From Eopsaltria australis (Eukaryota > Chordata > Aves > Passeriformes > Petroicidae), in assembly GCA_034509425.1 (NCBI GenBank), contig JAVTVJ010000048.1, forward strand, positions 372,001 to 436,000: a stretch of DNA of 64,000 nt, given 5' to 3'. The translations under genes and the position numbers were made by a program. Of this stretch, positions 27,901 through 39,187 are shown piece by piece. The number at the start of each line of letters is the position of its first letter. Position 1 is the first letter of the stretch. The notes under the pieces are model-generated. The model saw only the letters and a program-made list of their open reading frames with translations. It searched no databases and was not told where the DNA came from.

Positions 27901-28860
27901 ACACATCACCCCAAAGCAGCACATGTGGGAAGGCGAATGAAAAGCTGCAGACCCACCTCTTTTTTTGTACATGAAGAACAGTGCTGGGGCTGTGCACACT
28001 GGATGTTTGATACAGCAGGGTAAACATCACAGGTTGAAACACTTCCTCATCGTTCAAACTTCCTTTATTGCCTCTTACTCCCTGAAATAAACAAGACAAA
28101 GAGCAAGCAGGTGCCCATGCATCATGTCTGTATCTTTCAAGTCTCTACATTTTTACTGTGTTTTAGAGCGCATCAAATAAAATCCAATAGATTTTAGAAA
28201 ACTTTCAAGTATTATTGTCATTGAAGCAATAAGCAGTATTTAATCACCGTGACAACACAGCTCCCGGGAGTTCATCTAAAACGTCCACAAAAATAACTGC
28301 AAGGAAGGAACACACTGTGTCATTGTAGCACAGGTCTAATAAAGGTCTATTTAACTAGGTAAATTCATGTAAAAAAAAATTGCATTAAAACTTTCAGTTT
28401 TATTTGCACAGTTAGCCCTCATCAAAGTGTAGCAGAAAGAGCAAATTATCAGGTGAGTTCACTTCATATAAACAGCCAGATGTTTGCTTAATGACCAAAA
28501 AGTAGTCTGGTGACACAAGTAACATATATTCTGGAGCATGGTTTACACTTACGCATATCCTTGTACACATATTTGTATTAAAAACAATATTTTAAGTAGA
28601 ACTGCACAGAAATACTTAGCTCTGACCCATTTAAGACTGATGAAGGGAACAAATTATAATGGAACACAGAGAGAAGTGTTTAATACAAAAATCATAAAAG
28701 TTAGGAAAACAAATAGAATGGTACAAAGTTACAGAGTGTGACAAATGAAATTAATCAAAAATCTAATAACCATTTGGTGGCTTTTAATCTAAGTTTAAAA
28801 GTCCTTCTTTGAAAATCTCATATTATCAGAAATAAGATAGTAGTAAAAAATAAGACATTT
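24961..28860. other. Unique DNA, no gene seen
   Basis: AT-rich sequence with small open frames. At 27770-28099 opposite-strand frames of up to 109 codons overlap in the same interval without motif content, which argues against either being real. Confidence 0.45.
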
Positions 28861-29908
28861 TTGAGACACAACTTCAGATTCTATTTTTTGTAAGTCTTTC
28901 TCTTCAGAGACAGGATACAGCACAGAAGATTGCTGAATTTAAATTATGCAGTGTAATAGCTTCCTTATTTGTTCCAAGTTAAATGTTGGTACATTTCTTA
29001 ATTTTTCAGCATCTTTGTGGCACATAGATTGCTCTCTGTCAATGACTCATTCATTTGCAGTTGCTGCATCAAGAAATCATATCTCATGCTCACACTTTTT
29101 TCCACCATCTTTTTTTCTGTAGTTAAATATATAAATAATTTCTTTAAAATGGCTAAGATTTTTTCTTCAATATAAGTCCTTCTGAAGAGGACTCAAGCAA
29201 TTAAGAATTTAAATTTTTTTTCCTCTGCATCAATTTTTGAGAAGTTATGAATGCACCATGTGGACATTTTTTGGAATTTAAATCAGCTTTTTGAAATTAA
29301 CTAAATCAATTTTTTCACTACTTTTTGTATTTCTGAATACTTAATTCTATTATTCTTTTTTCACCCTCTAATCATATGGTATTTGTAAATTCTGCAAATT
29401 GCTGAGCAATTTCTGGGAGATAAATTATGTTTCGTTCACTTTTTATTTATGGAGTATGTGATATCCATTAAGTCACTCAATGTTTCAATCAAATTAAGTT
29501 AGAGTAAATAGACATTAACTTTTTAAAGCAATGTCCAAACTTCTGACCTCCATTACAGTTATTACTTTGGCAAACACACCAAAGGCTGCATTCATAACAT
29601 GTATTCTCTATCTTGCAATTCATTTTTAGCAGTGTCCCAAATGCACGAATTGGTACGCCATAAAGCTCCAAAGTGTGATTGATTACGCAGCATGATAGAT
29701 GGTTTTAATGCATTTTGCTTTAATATTTGGGTTTAAATTATGGCAAAGCCATCAAAGTGATTCGTTTAGGTGTGGCAGATTCTAATAAATGTACTTAGCA
29801 TAATTGATTGTCTCTGTGACTCAGCTAATTAATGAATTGATTATAAAATGCTAAAACAGCAATGCAATGTTTTTAAAAGTAATTACTTTTTCTGTTTCCT
29901 TTCAACAG
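28861..29908. other. Candidate conserved non-coding element(s)
   Basis: The sequence is AT-rich yet not simple. It is dense in homeodomain-type cores (TAATTA, ATTA, TTAATGA), for example GCTAATTAATGAATTGATT at about 29824, and includes TGTCAATGACTCATTCATTT near 29037, which combines MEIS-like and AP-1-like words. No transposon words are seen. Developmental enhancers in gene deserts often look like this, but this is an inference from texture only. Confidence 0.3.
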
Positions 29909-30048
29909 ATTTTTCTTAATGTGCTGTCCCCTTCTTGGCTGGGACCCATAATGCAGATCAGCTTAGCAAATGGAAGGCAGAGTCTGATTCTGCCACTTTG
30001 CCCTTTTTGGGATCATACCCACCTCCCAGGCAATCTCTATCGCTAGCT
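29909..30048 (+). other. Candidate exon between good splice sites
   Basis: A strong acceptor-like tract, TTCTGTTTCCTTTCAACAG, ends at 29908. A donor-like GTGAGTAC begins at 30049. The enclosed 140 bases are less AT-rich than the upstream 200 bases. Reading from base 29909, the first frame is open until a TAG at 30044-30046; the other two frames have early stops. It could be an exon of a non-coding RNA, a terminal coding exon, or chance. A 110-codon open frame (29935-30267) overlaps but has no recognised domain. Confidence 0.22.
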
Positions 30049-30324
30049 GTGAGTACTAACATCAGACAACATGCCTTAGGTTACTCACCAGACAACGAAA
30101 GAACATTGTACCTCATTCAGAAACACAAGGTGAAAAAAAACTTGCAGAGCCTTTCCTGCACTTCCCCGCAAAAGGCAACTCTAGGGAAGGCTATAAAATC
30201 CCTGAAGCAGAAGCCCCGATTTACAGACTGTGAAGCAGATAGCACATTTTTATCAATATATCAGTAATAAATAAGAATTGTGACCTACCTCAGGGTCATA
30301 GTTATTGTAACTTGTGCACTGTGT
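30049..30324. other. Unique DNA, no gene seen
   Basis: A short spacer between the candidate exon and the LTR-type repeat. Nothing is recognised apart from the tail of the accidental open frame mentioned above. Confidence 0.5.
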
Positions 30325-30790
30325 TGTTCCTGAAGACCTCACCCTGTGGAAGGAGCCCACACTGGAGGAGTTAATGAACAACAGCAGCCCATGGGAAGGA
30401 CTCACACTGAAGAAATTTGTGGAAGGGAAGGAGGAAGAAGGTGCAAAAAAACCATGCAATGAACCGACTGTAACCTCCATTCCCCATCTCCCCAGGCTGA
30501 TGATGGGGAGGCGGTAGAGAACTGGCAGTAAAGTTGAGCCCGAAGAGAGGGAGATAGAGGAAGGTGTTTTTAGGATTTGTTTTACTTACCATGCTGCTCG
30601 GATTTTGATTGGTAATAAATTCAATTGATTTCCTTAAGTCCTCTCTTTTGCCCATTGGTGAGTTATCCCTCCCTGCCCTTACCTCAACCTGTGAACCATT
30701 TATTGTATTTTCTCTTCCCTGCCCAGATGAGGAGGGGAGGGATAGAGAGGCATTGGAGTTTACCTGTCACCCAGCCAAGGTCAAACCACA
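30325..30790 (+). mobile_element. Old avian LTR-type repeat, plus strand
   Basis: The sequence follows a widespread avian repeat that I recognise by eye. It starts with two echoes of a short unit (GTGGAAGGAGCCCACACTGG and ATGGGAAGGACTCACACTG). Then come AACCTCCATTCCCCATCTCC, TAGAGAACTGGCAGTAAAG and the polyadenylation block GGTAATAAATTCAATTGATT. After that come the R/U5-like words TGGTGAGTTATCCCTCCCTG and GATGAGGAGGGGAGGGATAG, and the terminus GGTCAAACCACA. I attribute it to an endogenous-retrovirus LTR, probably ERV-L-related. The 5' edge is uncertain and target duplications are not visible. It is strongly diverged. Confidence 0.65.
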
Positions 30791-31149
30791 AGCATCCCTA
30801 AGAACAGCTGTGTATGTGAGTTCTGAGATGGATGAAAGAGATGCCCTTGGATGCATGCAAAGAATGACTGGGGAGTAAAGAAAATAACAGAGGTGAGAAA
30901 TAGATGAGGGGATGTTGTATGGATTCTCAGAGCAAAGAAAGAAAATTGTTTACTTAGCAGTCAGTGGAGGCTCAAGGTTTAAGGTGGTGCTTTATTACAG
31001 TCATTAGCATTTTTCCAACAGAATTTGCAAGGCACTAAAAAAGAAAGAACAGGGAATTACCATAGCAAAAGTTACAGTACAAGCCACGTAGAAAAGGTAG
31101 AAATCAGCTTTCTATGGGAAAAAAAAAATAACATGAACATGTTCATTAT
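30791..31149. other. Unique DNA, nothing recognised
   Basis: Spacer between the LTR-type repeat and a CR1 end. It contains only small accidental open frames. Confidence 0.5.
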
Positions 31150-31300
31150 TTTGTACTGTGAGTATGGTGAGGCACTGCAACAGATTGGATGGGGTTTGAG
31201 CAACCTGGTATAATGGAAAGTATCACTGCCCACAACACTGGGGTGGTAAATAGATGATCTTTAAGGTCCCTCCCAACTGAAAATATTATTTGATTCTGTA
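31150..31300 (+). mobile_element. CR1 LINE 3' tail with internal deletion
   Basis: Only the last part of CR1 is present: TACTGTGAGTATGGTGAGGC joined directly to ATTGGATGGGGTTTGAGCAA (an internal deletion of several dozen bases), then TTTAAGGTCCCTCCCAACTG and the terminus ATTTGATTCTGTA. A plus-strand orientation is clear. Confidence 0.85.
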
Positions 31301-31337
31301 AATACATTATCTTTTTATTACATATAAGATATTCTAG

Positions 31338-31385
31338 AATTATTATTATTATTGCTATTATTTTTGTTATTGTTATTATTGATAT
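31338..31385. repeat. Imperfect (ATT)n microsatellite
   Basis: About five clean ATT units are followed by interrupted ATT/GTT units (GCTATTATTTTTGTTATTG). It lies just downstream of the CR1 tail, where AT-rich simple repeats often grow. Confidence 0.8.
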
Positions 31386-32623
31386 TGCTCTATTTAAATA
31401 GAATGTTCTAATTATAATGTTATAAAGTAGATTATTATATTTTATTCTAAATATAATATTTATAATATTTGATTCTATAAGTCTGAATAATCATTTTTTC
31501 CCTTTCAATTAATTTTAAAGCATTTTAAAAATAATTATTTGGATAAAGAGTTTTTCTGATATTTTCTTTGTTCAGACTTAGACTTGTTTTCACTTACAAT
31601 GCTCCTGTTTCTTTTCAGTCATCAGGATGTATATGACATCCTTGGACTTCAGTGAAGAATTTTTCATTTACTTCAGAAAGGAATTCAGGAATAGTAAGAT
31701 TTATAAAGGAATGAATACGATTTTCCTTCTTCCTACCATCGTGAGTCTCCTGAGACAGAGAACTGTATCATAAAAATATAAAAGCACAACTAATATTTCC
31801 TAACTATTTTCAGTACTTGACAGTAAAAGATAAAATTGTCTGTGGGGAAATATATAAAAATTGTATGAAGTTTCAGATTTGTAAATGTATTTACTTGGTA
31901 AGCCTCTGCTTGTTATTTTATTACTTGGAGTAGAAAGTGTTCCTGTTTTATAGCTCTATTGAAGTTTCAGAAATTTAAACAAATTGTATCTTTTCCCTTC
32001 CATGACTATATAATTCATCAAGCCAGGGTCTTGCTCAGTTTATTACATTATTTTTCCATGCATGAAAATCCATTTGCTGCTCTGGTTCTTATTGAAAATG
32101 GTAATTTCCTGGGTGGATGAACATCTGTTATAATTTCAGAGTCCAGTGTGATGAGCCTGGGTGCAACACCTCTTCTCAGTGACACTAGAGCAATGGTAAT
32201 ACTCTGTTTGTTCCTAGTTTACTCAAACAAAACCAAGAAAATAAAAATAAAATAAAATTAAACCTTTTCAACACTGGAAGATATTGGGAAGCATTTCTGT
32301 TCTTTTTATGTTGCTAAGTTTCTTTTCTAAGTCATGGAATCATAAGGACTACAAATGAATCAATGAGTCAGATGTATTACACACCTCATAGCAGAAGAAT
32401 GCATCAACAGAATAACAGAGGCTCAATCAATCATAATTCTGCTGTTGACATCATGGGCAGAAATTCCCTAGGATCAGGGAGAAAACTAAAAAAGAATACA
32501 AAACTCTTTCTCATATTAAAAATTTGTGTCTGTGCCTAAGTGTTAGGTGAATATAATAAAAAATCTTTTCAAAAAATTATACCTTTCATGAAACATTTTG
32601 TGTAAGCAACTTTCAGAGCAGAA
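31386..32623. other. Unique, very AT-rich DNA
   Basis: The first 130 bases are extremely AT-rich and extend the neighbouring microsatellite. The remainder is ordinary AT-rich DNA with an AAATAAAATAAAATT tract near 32245. No gene is seen. Confidence 0.55.
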
Positions 32624-33117
32624 ATCATAGAATATGCTGTGTTGGAAGGGACCCAACAAGGATCATCAAGCCCAACTCCTGGCCCTTCAGGACACCCCCA
32701 AGACTCACACCATGTGTCTGAGTGTGTTGTATGACACTTCTTAAACTCTGTTAGGTTTGGTGCTGTGACCACTTCCATGAGGGACCTCAACCACCCTCTT
32801 GGTGAAAATAATTTTCCTGACATCCAACCTAAACCTCCCTTGACACAACTTCAGGCCATTCCTTCAGGTCCTGTCACTGGTCACCAGAGAGAAGAGAACA
32901 GCGTCGGTCCCTCCTCTTCCCCTCATGAAGAGGTTGTAGCCCACAAGGAGGTCTCCCTCAGTGTCCTCCTCTCCAGGCTGAACAGACCAAGTGACATCAG
33001 CCACTCCTCATACAGCTTCCCCTCCATATCTTTCATCATCCTTATGGCCCTCCTTCGGACGCTCTCTAATGGCTTGATATCTTTCTTATATGGTGGTGCC
33101 CAAAAACGAACACAGAT
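32624..33117 (-). mobile_element. CR1 LINE 3' end, minus strand (CR1-C-like)
   Basis: On the plus strand it opens with the reverse-complemented terminus ATCATAGAAT and GTTGGAAGGGACCCAACAAG. It continues through CATGAGGGACCTCAACCACC-type sequence, CCTGACATCCAACCTAAACC, CTCCTCTCCAGGCTGAACAG and GGCCCTCCTTCGGACGCTC, and ends in the coding part near 33117. It is less decayed than the copy at 2283-3142. A 143-codon open frame on the plus strand (32765-33196) runs antisense to it and is a property of the repeat. Confidence 0.92.
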
Positions 33118-36100
33118 ATCTATTAAAAAAAGTTGTTTATTTCTGAAGTCAAGAAAGCTTCCAGGTGAAAGAAAAATAATGCATTTTCATTTGTAGTGCT
33201 GCATGAAGTGATAATCCAATTTATATTTTGATCATACAGACTTTATAATTTAGTGAGAAGCAATACATTCAAAAGCAAAGTGACCTTCAGCAACATATGG
33301 GGAATACTTTTAAGCAGAACACTGACACCAAAAAGAATCTTCATTCTGTTGTATTTCCTTCCATTCCTTCAGAAAGTCAGAATGACATGAGAACCACTTC
33401 AGGAGGTTTCTGTACAAAGCCATATTTTGGACAGAACATGGAGCTCACAAGTATGTAACAAGTCATGGTGATGAATGAAAATGTCTAGAAAACAGAAGGT
33501 TAACTATCTCAACTCACCATCTCGCAGCCCTGCAGTTGCTTTCAGCAACCCAACAATTAGTCTTAATAAGACAGCAAGCATTCCATGGGGAAATAAAGAC
33601 AAGAATAATTGACAGCATGCACCTGCTTCTGTATGAAAGAGGATCTCCTACTTGTATCAAGGAGAAAGGTTGCAAGCTGGACTACTGTGTCCCTGGAGTG
33701 CAAATGAGTAACTTTCATTTTGTCTTTGATATTGGGTAGTAGTAATTCCCTGTGTGAATACAAAATACATTTTGAATTTTTACACTAGTCTAAAAACATT
33801 AGCTTGCTATCAAGTACAGTTTCATCAATAGTTTAAAACTAGAATATATTCTAAAACTGATTTTTAAGAAGTTTTTTTCAGATGGCAAACTCATCCTATA
33901 TGATTACACTGGTTTTCCTCCTGCACCAGAAGTATAGGGAACCCATAAAAAGCTTCCAAAAGTTTATTTTATGCCATATTAGGAAATTAAGAATGACCTT
34001 TTCCTAAGCACACAAATTTGCAAGCTGACTGCACCATAGGAAACCATGAAACATCAAGTTGTTACGGGGAATGTAATGCTAACATGATGCAAAATGTGCT
34101 CTGTGACGTACACTGCTTCTGGTTTGATCAGAAACAATTACTTCCAATACATATTCTCTATTCTATTTGTGACATTCACCTATGCTCTCAGACAAGCTTA
34201 TTAAAAAAAATAACCCTACTAAGAGAATCAACACACCTCTTAAATCTTCTTACAATGATTTCTGTTGTGCTAGAAAATTAAATTCTTCAAAATAGTATTT
34301 CCAAGATAGAATATTATCTACTATTCAACACATGGAAACACAAAACTTTGATCTTTATATGTTCTCTGGTTGAAATTTTAACCTTATGAATAGCCAGGTC
34401 AATAATGTTTCTTTTATTGGTATGTATTTTCTCAATACATTTACAATTCCCTCTCATTTCACTGCATGTAAATATACTTCTGCAAATCTATAACACTTTC
34501 TACCAAAACAGAGGAATTCAGTTCATTTTTATGATAATATTTTATTGGTCTTATTGTAGCTAGAAAAGTATAAAATTTAGCACAGCTGCTTTTATCCTGT
34601 GTTTCAACACATTGTCACTTCTGTCAAGCAAAGTACAGATGACAATAGTACCAGAAGACTTTACTGAAAGATTAATGGGCCCATCTGTCAGTACACTTGT
34701 TTCTTAAGTCACATGCTAGCTTGAGTACTGGTATCTACACAGCATCTCAATACACTTTATATCCACTATACATCAAAGGGAAAGGAAAGAATCCTAAGAA
34801 AAAGGGTCCTGCCATCAAGCAACCAATACATGTAAAAAAAGAAGTTAATTTCCAGTATTACTTACTAAGAGGAAAATAGTAGAAAAAATCTAAGCAGGTT
34901 AAAACATAGTGTTAAGACCATTTCCTTCTGGGATGTTTGAGCTGCAGAAATAGACTTCAAGAAAGAGAGAGCACAAACTGTAAAATCTGAGGCACTCTTG
35001 TACATTGACACAGCTGAGGTCCTACGGCTGCTTAGCTCGTCACACTCCACCCCACTGATAGAGTAGGATGGCTGAGACCTGCTCTGTCCCATTCTTCAGG
35101 GGCCAGAGGCAGGAGGAAGACTGAGAGCATTTTACAAATCAATATCTTCAAACAAACCTGAGGCAGCAAACTGTGAAATATTTTCTCTGGTACCTTGTGA
35201 CTGTTTAGTGATTCCCCTGCAAATCCTATGAAAGTCAGTGAGAACAGGGACCCTAATTCCCTCTTATGTTCACCAAAAGTTCACTACCTTGGGCCATGTT
35301 GTGCCATTATTATACACAAAAAAAAAAAAAAAAATAGGTCCTTTGCTACATGTAAGTAAATTCCACAGAATTTCAAGACGAAAATAATGAGAAAATAATA
35401 TAAAATTATTCTCAAAGCGCTGTTTCTACCTCTGGGGCTTTCTAAAGTCTGATTCCGTCTTTCCAAAGCCTGATCCCATTTATTTTCTAGTGGAAATATT
35501 AATAAATTTCCACATTTCAACATAATATTATGATATATTAAATACTGAGTTTAAGCTGAGAGAACATGAATACTGTAATTATGTCAAAGCAAGTTTCCTA
35601 AGTCAAGGAAATACTGTACTCTTTCAATGCACAATCACAATGATAATAATAAACCTGAAGTACAATGAACTTGAGTGTGTGACCATTTCAGTCTAATCCT
35701 GTATGGTACTGGTGTTACGAAAAAGTACACTGTGCAATTTACAGGGTATACATTTTAACATGCAACTTCTGATTAGACAAACTTATTTTTAAAATAATTT
35801 CATTAAGGGAGAGGGGAAAATAGTTTAAATTTTCCTTTATAATATGTCCGCTATGCTTTGAATGCCATATCTTTAATCTCCGGTATCTCCTCAGGCCAAG
35901 TAATTTGTGATTAAAAGAAACCAGGCAGAGCTCTCGCTGAATCAGCAGGTACATTGCCCAACTCCTGACACATGAGGCTCACCAGCTCCTCACAATCAAA
36001 CAATCACACGCAAACTACCAGCTGAGAAAGGTCAATGGTTGGCTGAATTACCTGCTGGGGCTCAAAAAGCCTCAAGTATATAGTATACAACACAGCTGAG

Positions 36101-39100
36101 ACAAGGAGAAATATTTAACTTCTCAGTGTTCATTTTGGGCTATTAATTTATCAACTCTATCTCCAAACCCCTTCATTTACTGTCAGTGGAAAGTGGTGGC
36201 ATTCCCCAGAGACATACTGGACTTGTCAGTCCAGTTGCAGCTCCAACAGGCTGCCTCAAGGAGCCTCTCTCTCTTCACTGACAGCAGGGGGAAATAACAC
36301 AACCTAATCTCCAAGTTTAGGTGCCTGCAACAGACATTCCTCAAAACCATAAAAACAAAAAATTAAACTACTTTGGTCTCTCCGATCTGTAGATCTATTT
36401 CAGTCTTACTGTCTGAGAACTCTCTCCCCTTTCCTTCTAAAGTTCTGCTGGCACCTTTTTTTTTGGGTTCAAACAGTATTTACCTGAAGGTCACTTTTCT
36501 CGATAAAGTTTTGATACCTGTGCAGCCATTTTTCAACTTACACTTTTATGAACTGATAAAACTCAAGGCTCAAGAAAGACTTTCATCATCATGCTCATTA
36601 TTCAGTTTTAAACATCAAAGGGATATCATCACAAGCGTTTAATTTCGATCACGTACTCTTGGGTGTGGTTTCTCTTTCACTCAGCTGTTTAGCATCAAAA
36701 ATACAGTGGTTTTGCAAGTTGAGAATCTAATTCCACTGCACTTTAGGGAATGTATAGGTACAGAACAGAGTCCTAGCAAACTAATTGCAGTTTAGACAAT
36801 GAACAGTTTTCAGTGAAATACTGTGTCTTTAAAGAAATTTAATTGATTTGCATACATGGATTTTATCTGTTACTACCCAGATCCTCATCTTCTCCTGGAA
36901 TGATTCAGACAGGAAAAAGAGTTCATAATTTAAAAGATTTTTCATCGTTAGTTTGTACCATTTAATGTAATTTTGGGACTATGTGCTCTCATTTATGCCT
37001 ATATGGCATAATGCCTTTGGGTATTTATTAATACCATCTTTGACATTGTCCAAGGGACTAACATAATTCCCAGTAGCATTATTTTGATACTGCTAGCACT
37101 TATCATCTGTCATGGAACTAGGGCAGTAGTTCACCTCCAAGAGTAGCTCCCTCCTACATTTCACAGATATCAAACATCTTTTCAATATCTCACATTAAAT
37201 TCTCATCAAGAATGCTGTAAAACCAGTTCAGAGTCTTCCAATCAAAATGTTGTGAAACCCCACAACACCAAGTTTGCTCATTATGTAATATATTACTATG
37301 AAAGAAGTGAGAATTGTTGAGAATAAATTGGATCATATTTTGTTTCTGTGCTCTGTTGGAATTCTCTCGGGTTCATAGTAGATAACTACAGAAAACAGCA
37401 ATCCCAGGGATCATAGAGGAGAGCAAAATTTTCCTTAATTATTCCTTAAGTAGCCTGCCCAGGTTGATCTTGAGGTGAAGGCAGTAGACTCCCATAGCCT
37501 GATATTTAAGTAGTTATTTTAGTTGCTTTCAAATTTACTTTTAGCAAGCAAATTTTATTATTCCTAAAGTGCATTTACATTTTGTACTAGCACGCAACAA
37601 GGCGCTTTTAGACTGTACTGACATGGACTAGAATTCACATATATTTTCTTTAAGTTGACATTTCCAGGAAGCAGCAAGTAATAACTCAAAAAAAAATTGA
37701 AGAAAACTTAAGGGGGTACTTCAAATATGCCTATCTATTCTTCTGAGAAAAATTTTGGTACAGCCGTGAAAGAGCCTAAGGGTTCACTTATAAAATCAAC
37801 AGCAACACCAACTTTCCTAATGGGGTGCAAGAAATTCATAATAGCTTTACAAACTAATAAAATACATAATTGTAAGCTTTCAAGCTTACAGTTCAGCAAA
37901 TGAATCAGCACTTGGAAGAAATTGTAAAAAGAAAACAAGATCAAAATAATTTTTATTACTGAATAATTTTTTATGAGGCAATTTTATCACATAGGAAGTG
38001 TTTTGAATATCAAAATCTATTGAGCAAGGACCTTGGCAGTCTACAGGTGGTTCCTGTGAAATGGAAAAGTTATTTAAGACTTATAAATTAAATATGGAAC
38101 TGCTTTTGTTTGCTCTGATGATGCTGTTCTCTTCAGTGATTTTGAATGAGGCTGAAACATAGACCATTCTTTTGCAGCAACAACATCTAATTTCAAAATG
38201 TCCATTATGCCAAACCAAGGGCAGAATAATTCACTTGTATGCTAAACATATGTCAAGAAACATGCTGCAAACAGCTTTTAGACAGGTAACAGATGGAGAA
38301 CATCTTTATTTCCCTGTAGTTCATGTTCCTCCTCTTTTTGCCCGTGAACTTAAAGTTTTGAATCCATGAGCTAATGGTATAGCCCTTTGAAATTCATCTA
38401 TTTGGCACTTATGGTAAAAGACTGAGAAAATATTCATTTGGATGTAGTTTACTGTCATAGGAAAATAATTATACTTACCCTGGTATTTCCATGAAGGTGC
38501 TTTTCTCAAGTTTGGATCCTGTATGGCAGCAGGACAATAGTATGACCTACCACAATTTGTTAGCAAGTTCCACTAGAAGATGGAGCCCTATGATAGTCTC
38601 AATTCAACATGTACTAAACAAGCCCTCTCTATTGGGTCCAGATGCTGTATCCAGGTAGGGATTAACTGTGCTATGCTGCAGACTCATGAGTTTGTTCTAG
38701 GGAAAGCATCCTGCCTCTCGAAGCATTGCAATACCTGTCATGTATAATCCAGCACTAATTCACTGTGGCTAAGACAAGTCACTTCCAGAGCCCCCGAGCT
38801 CCAGCAAACACAGTGGCCAGCACAGGGCCAATTCAGCCTGGCTGACACCCAGTTAGGCGTATCAAACTCAGCCAAAAGGAAGTTAACCTCTAATGAAAAG
38901 CATTCAGTGGTCTGAGGAACAGAAAGAAATGTCAAGAAGACTTTTGAGCATCCTGAATTAAATCCTCTCTTTTTCAAAGCTGCTGTGATAGGTTCAACTC
39001 CATACAAGATACTTCTGATTTAAATCAAAACAGTTGCAAAGTACTTAAGCAAAACCACATAGGAAACAGAAAGAATCAGTTCAGAGGACAGCTGTAGAGA

Positions 39101-39169
39101 TGACTCGTGGTTGTTTACAAAACATGGGCACAAGCGTTTAAAACAGAGCCTACGAGGCAGGCAAAGGTA
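33118..39169. other. Unique AT-rich DNA, no gene seen
   Basis: Six kilobases with no recognised family. Open frames stay below 90 codons. A 17-base poly(A) run at 35318-35334 is the only simple-sequence feature of note, and nothing upstream of it resembles a retrocopy. Confidence 0.5.
35318..35334. repeat. Poly(A) run of 17
   Basis: An uninterrupted run of A. No polyadenylation signal or coding-like sequence lies just upstream and no flanking duplication is evident, so it is treated as a simple homopolymer. Confidence 0.85.
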
Positions 39170-39187
39170 GCCTCTTCTAGAAGAGGC
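39170..39187. repeat. 18-bp perfect palindrome
   Basis: GCCTCTTCTAGAAGAGGC equals its own reverse complement over 18 bases. It is non-repetitive and has no loop. With roughly 64,000 positions, a perfect palindrome of this length would be expected about 0.25 times by chance, so it is only mildly unusual. Confidence 0.9.

Noticed and set aside
32765..33196. 143-codon open frame on the plus strand, the longest in the window
   Set aside because: It runs antisense through a CR1 3' end (32624-33117) and is explained by the repeat.
35281..35334. Poly(A) run as the tail of a processed pseudogene
   Set aside because: No coding-like sequence, polyadenylation signal or flanking duplication accompanies it.
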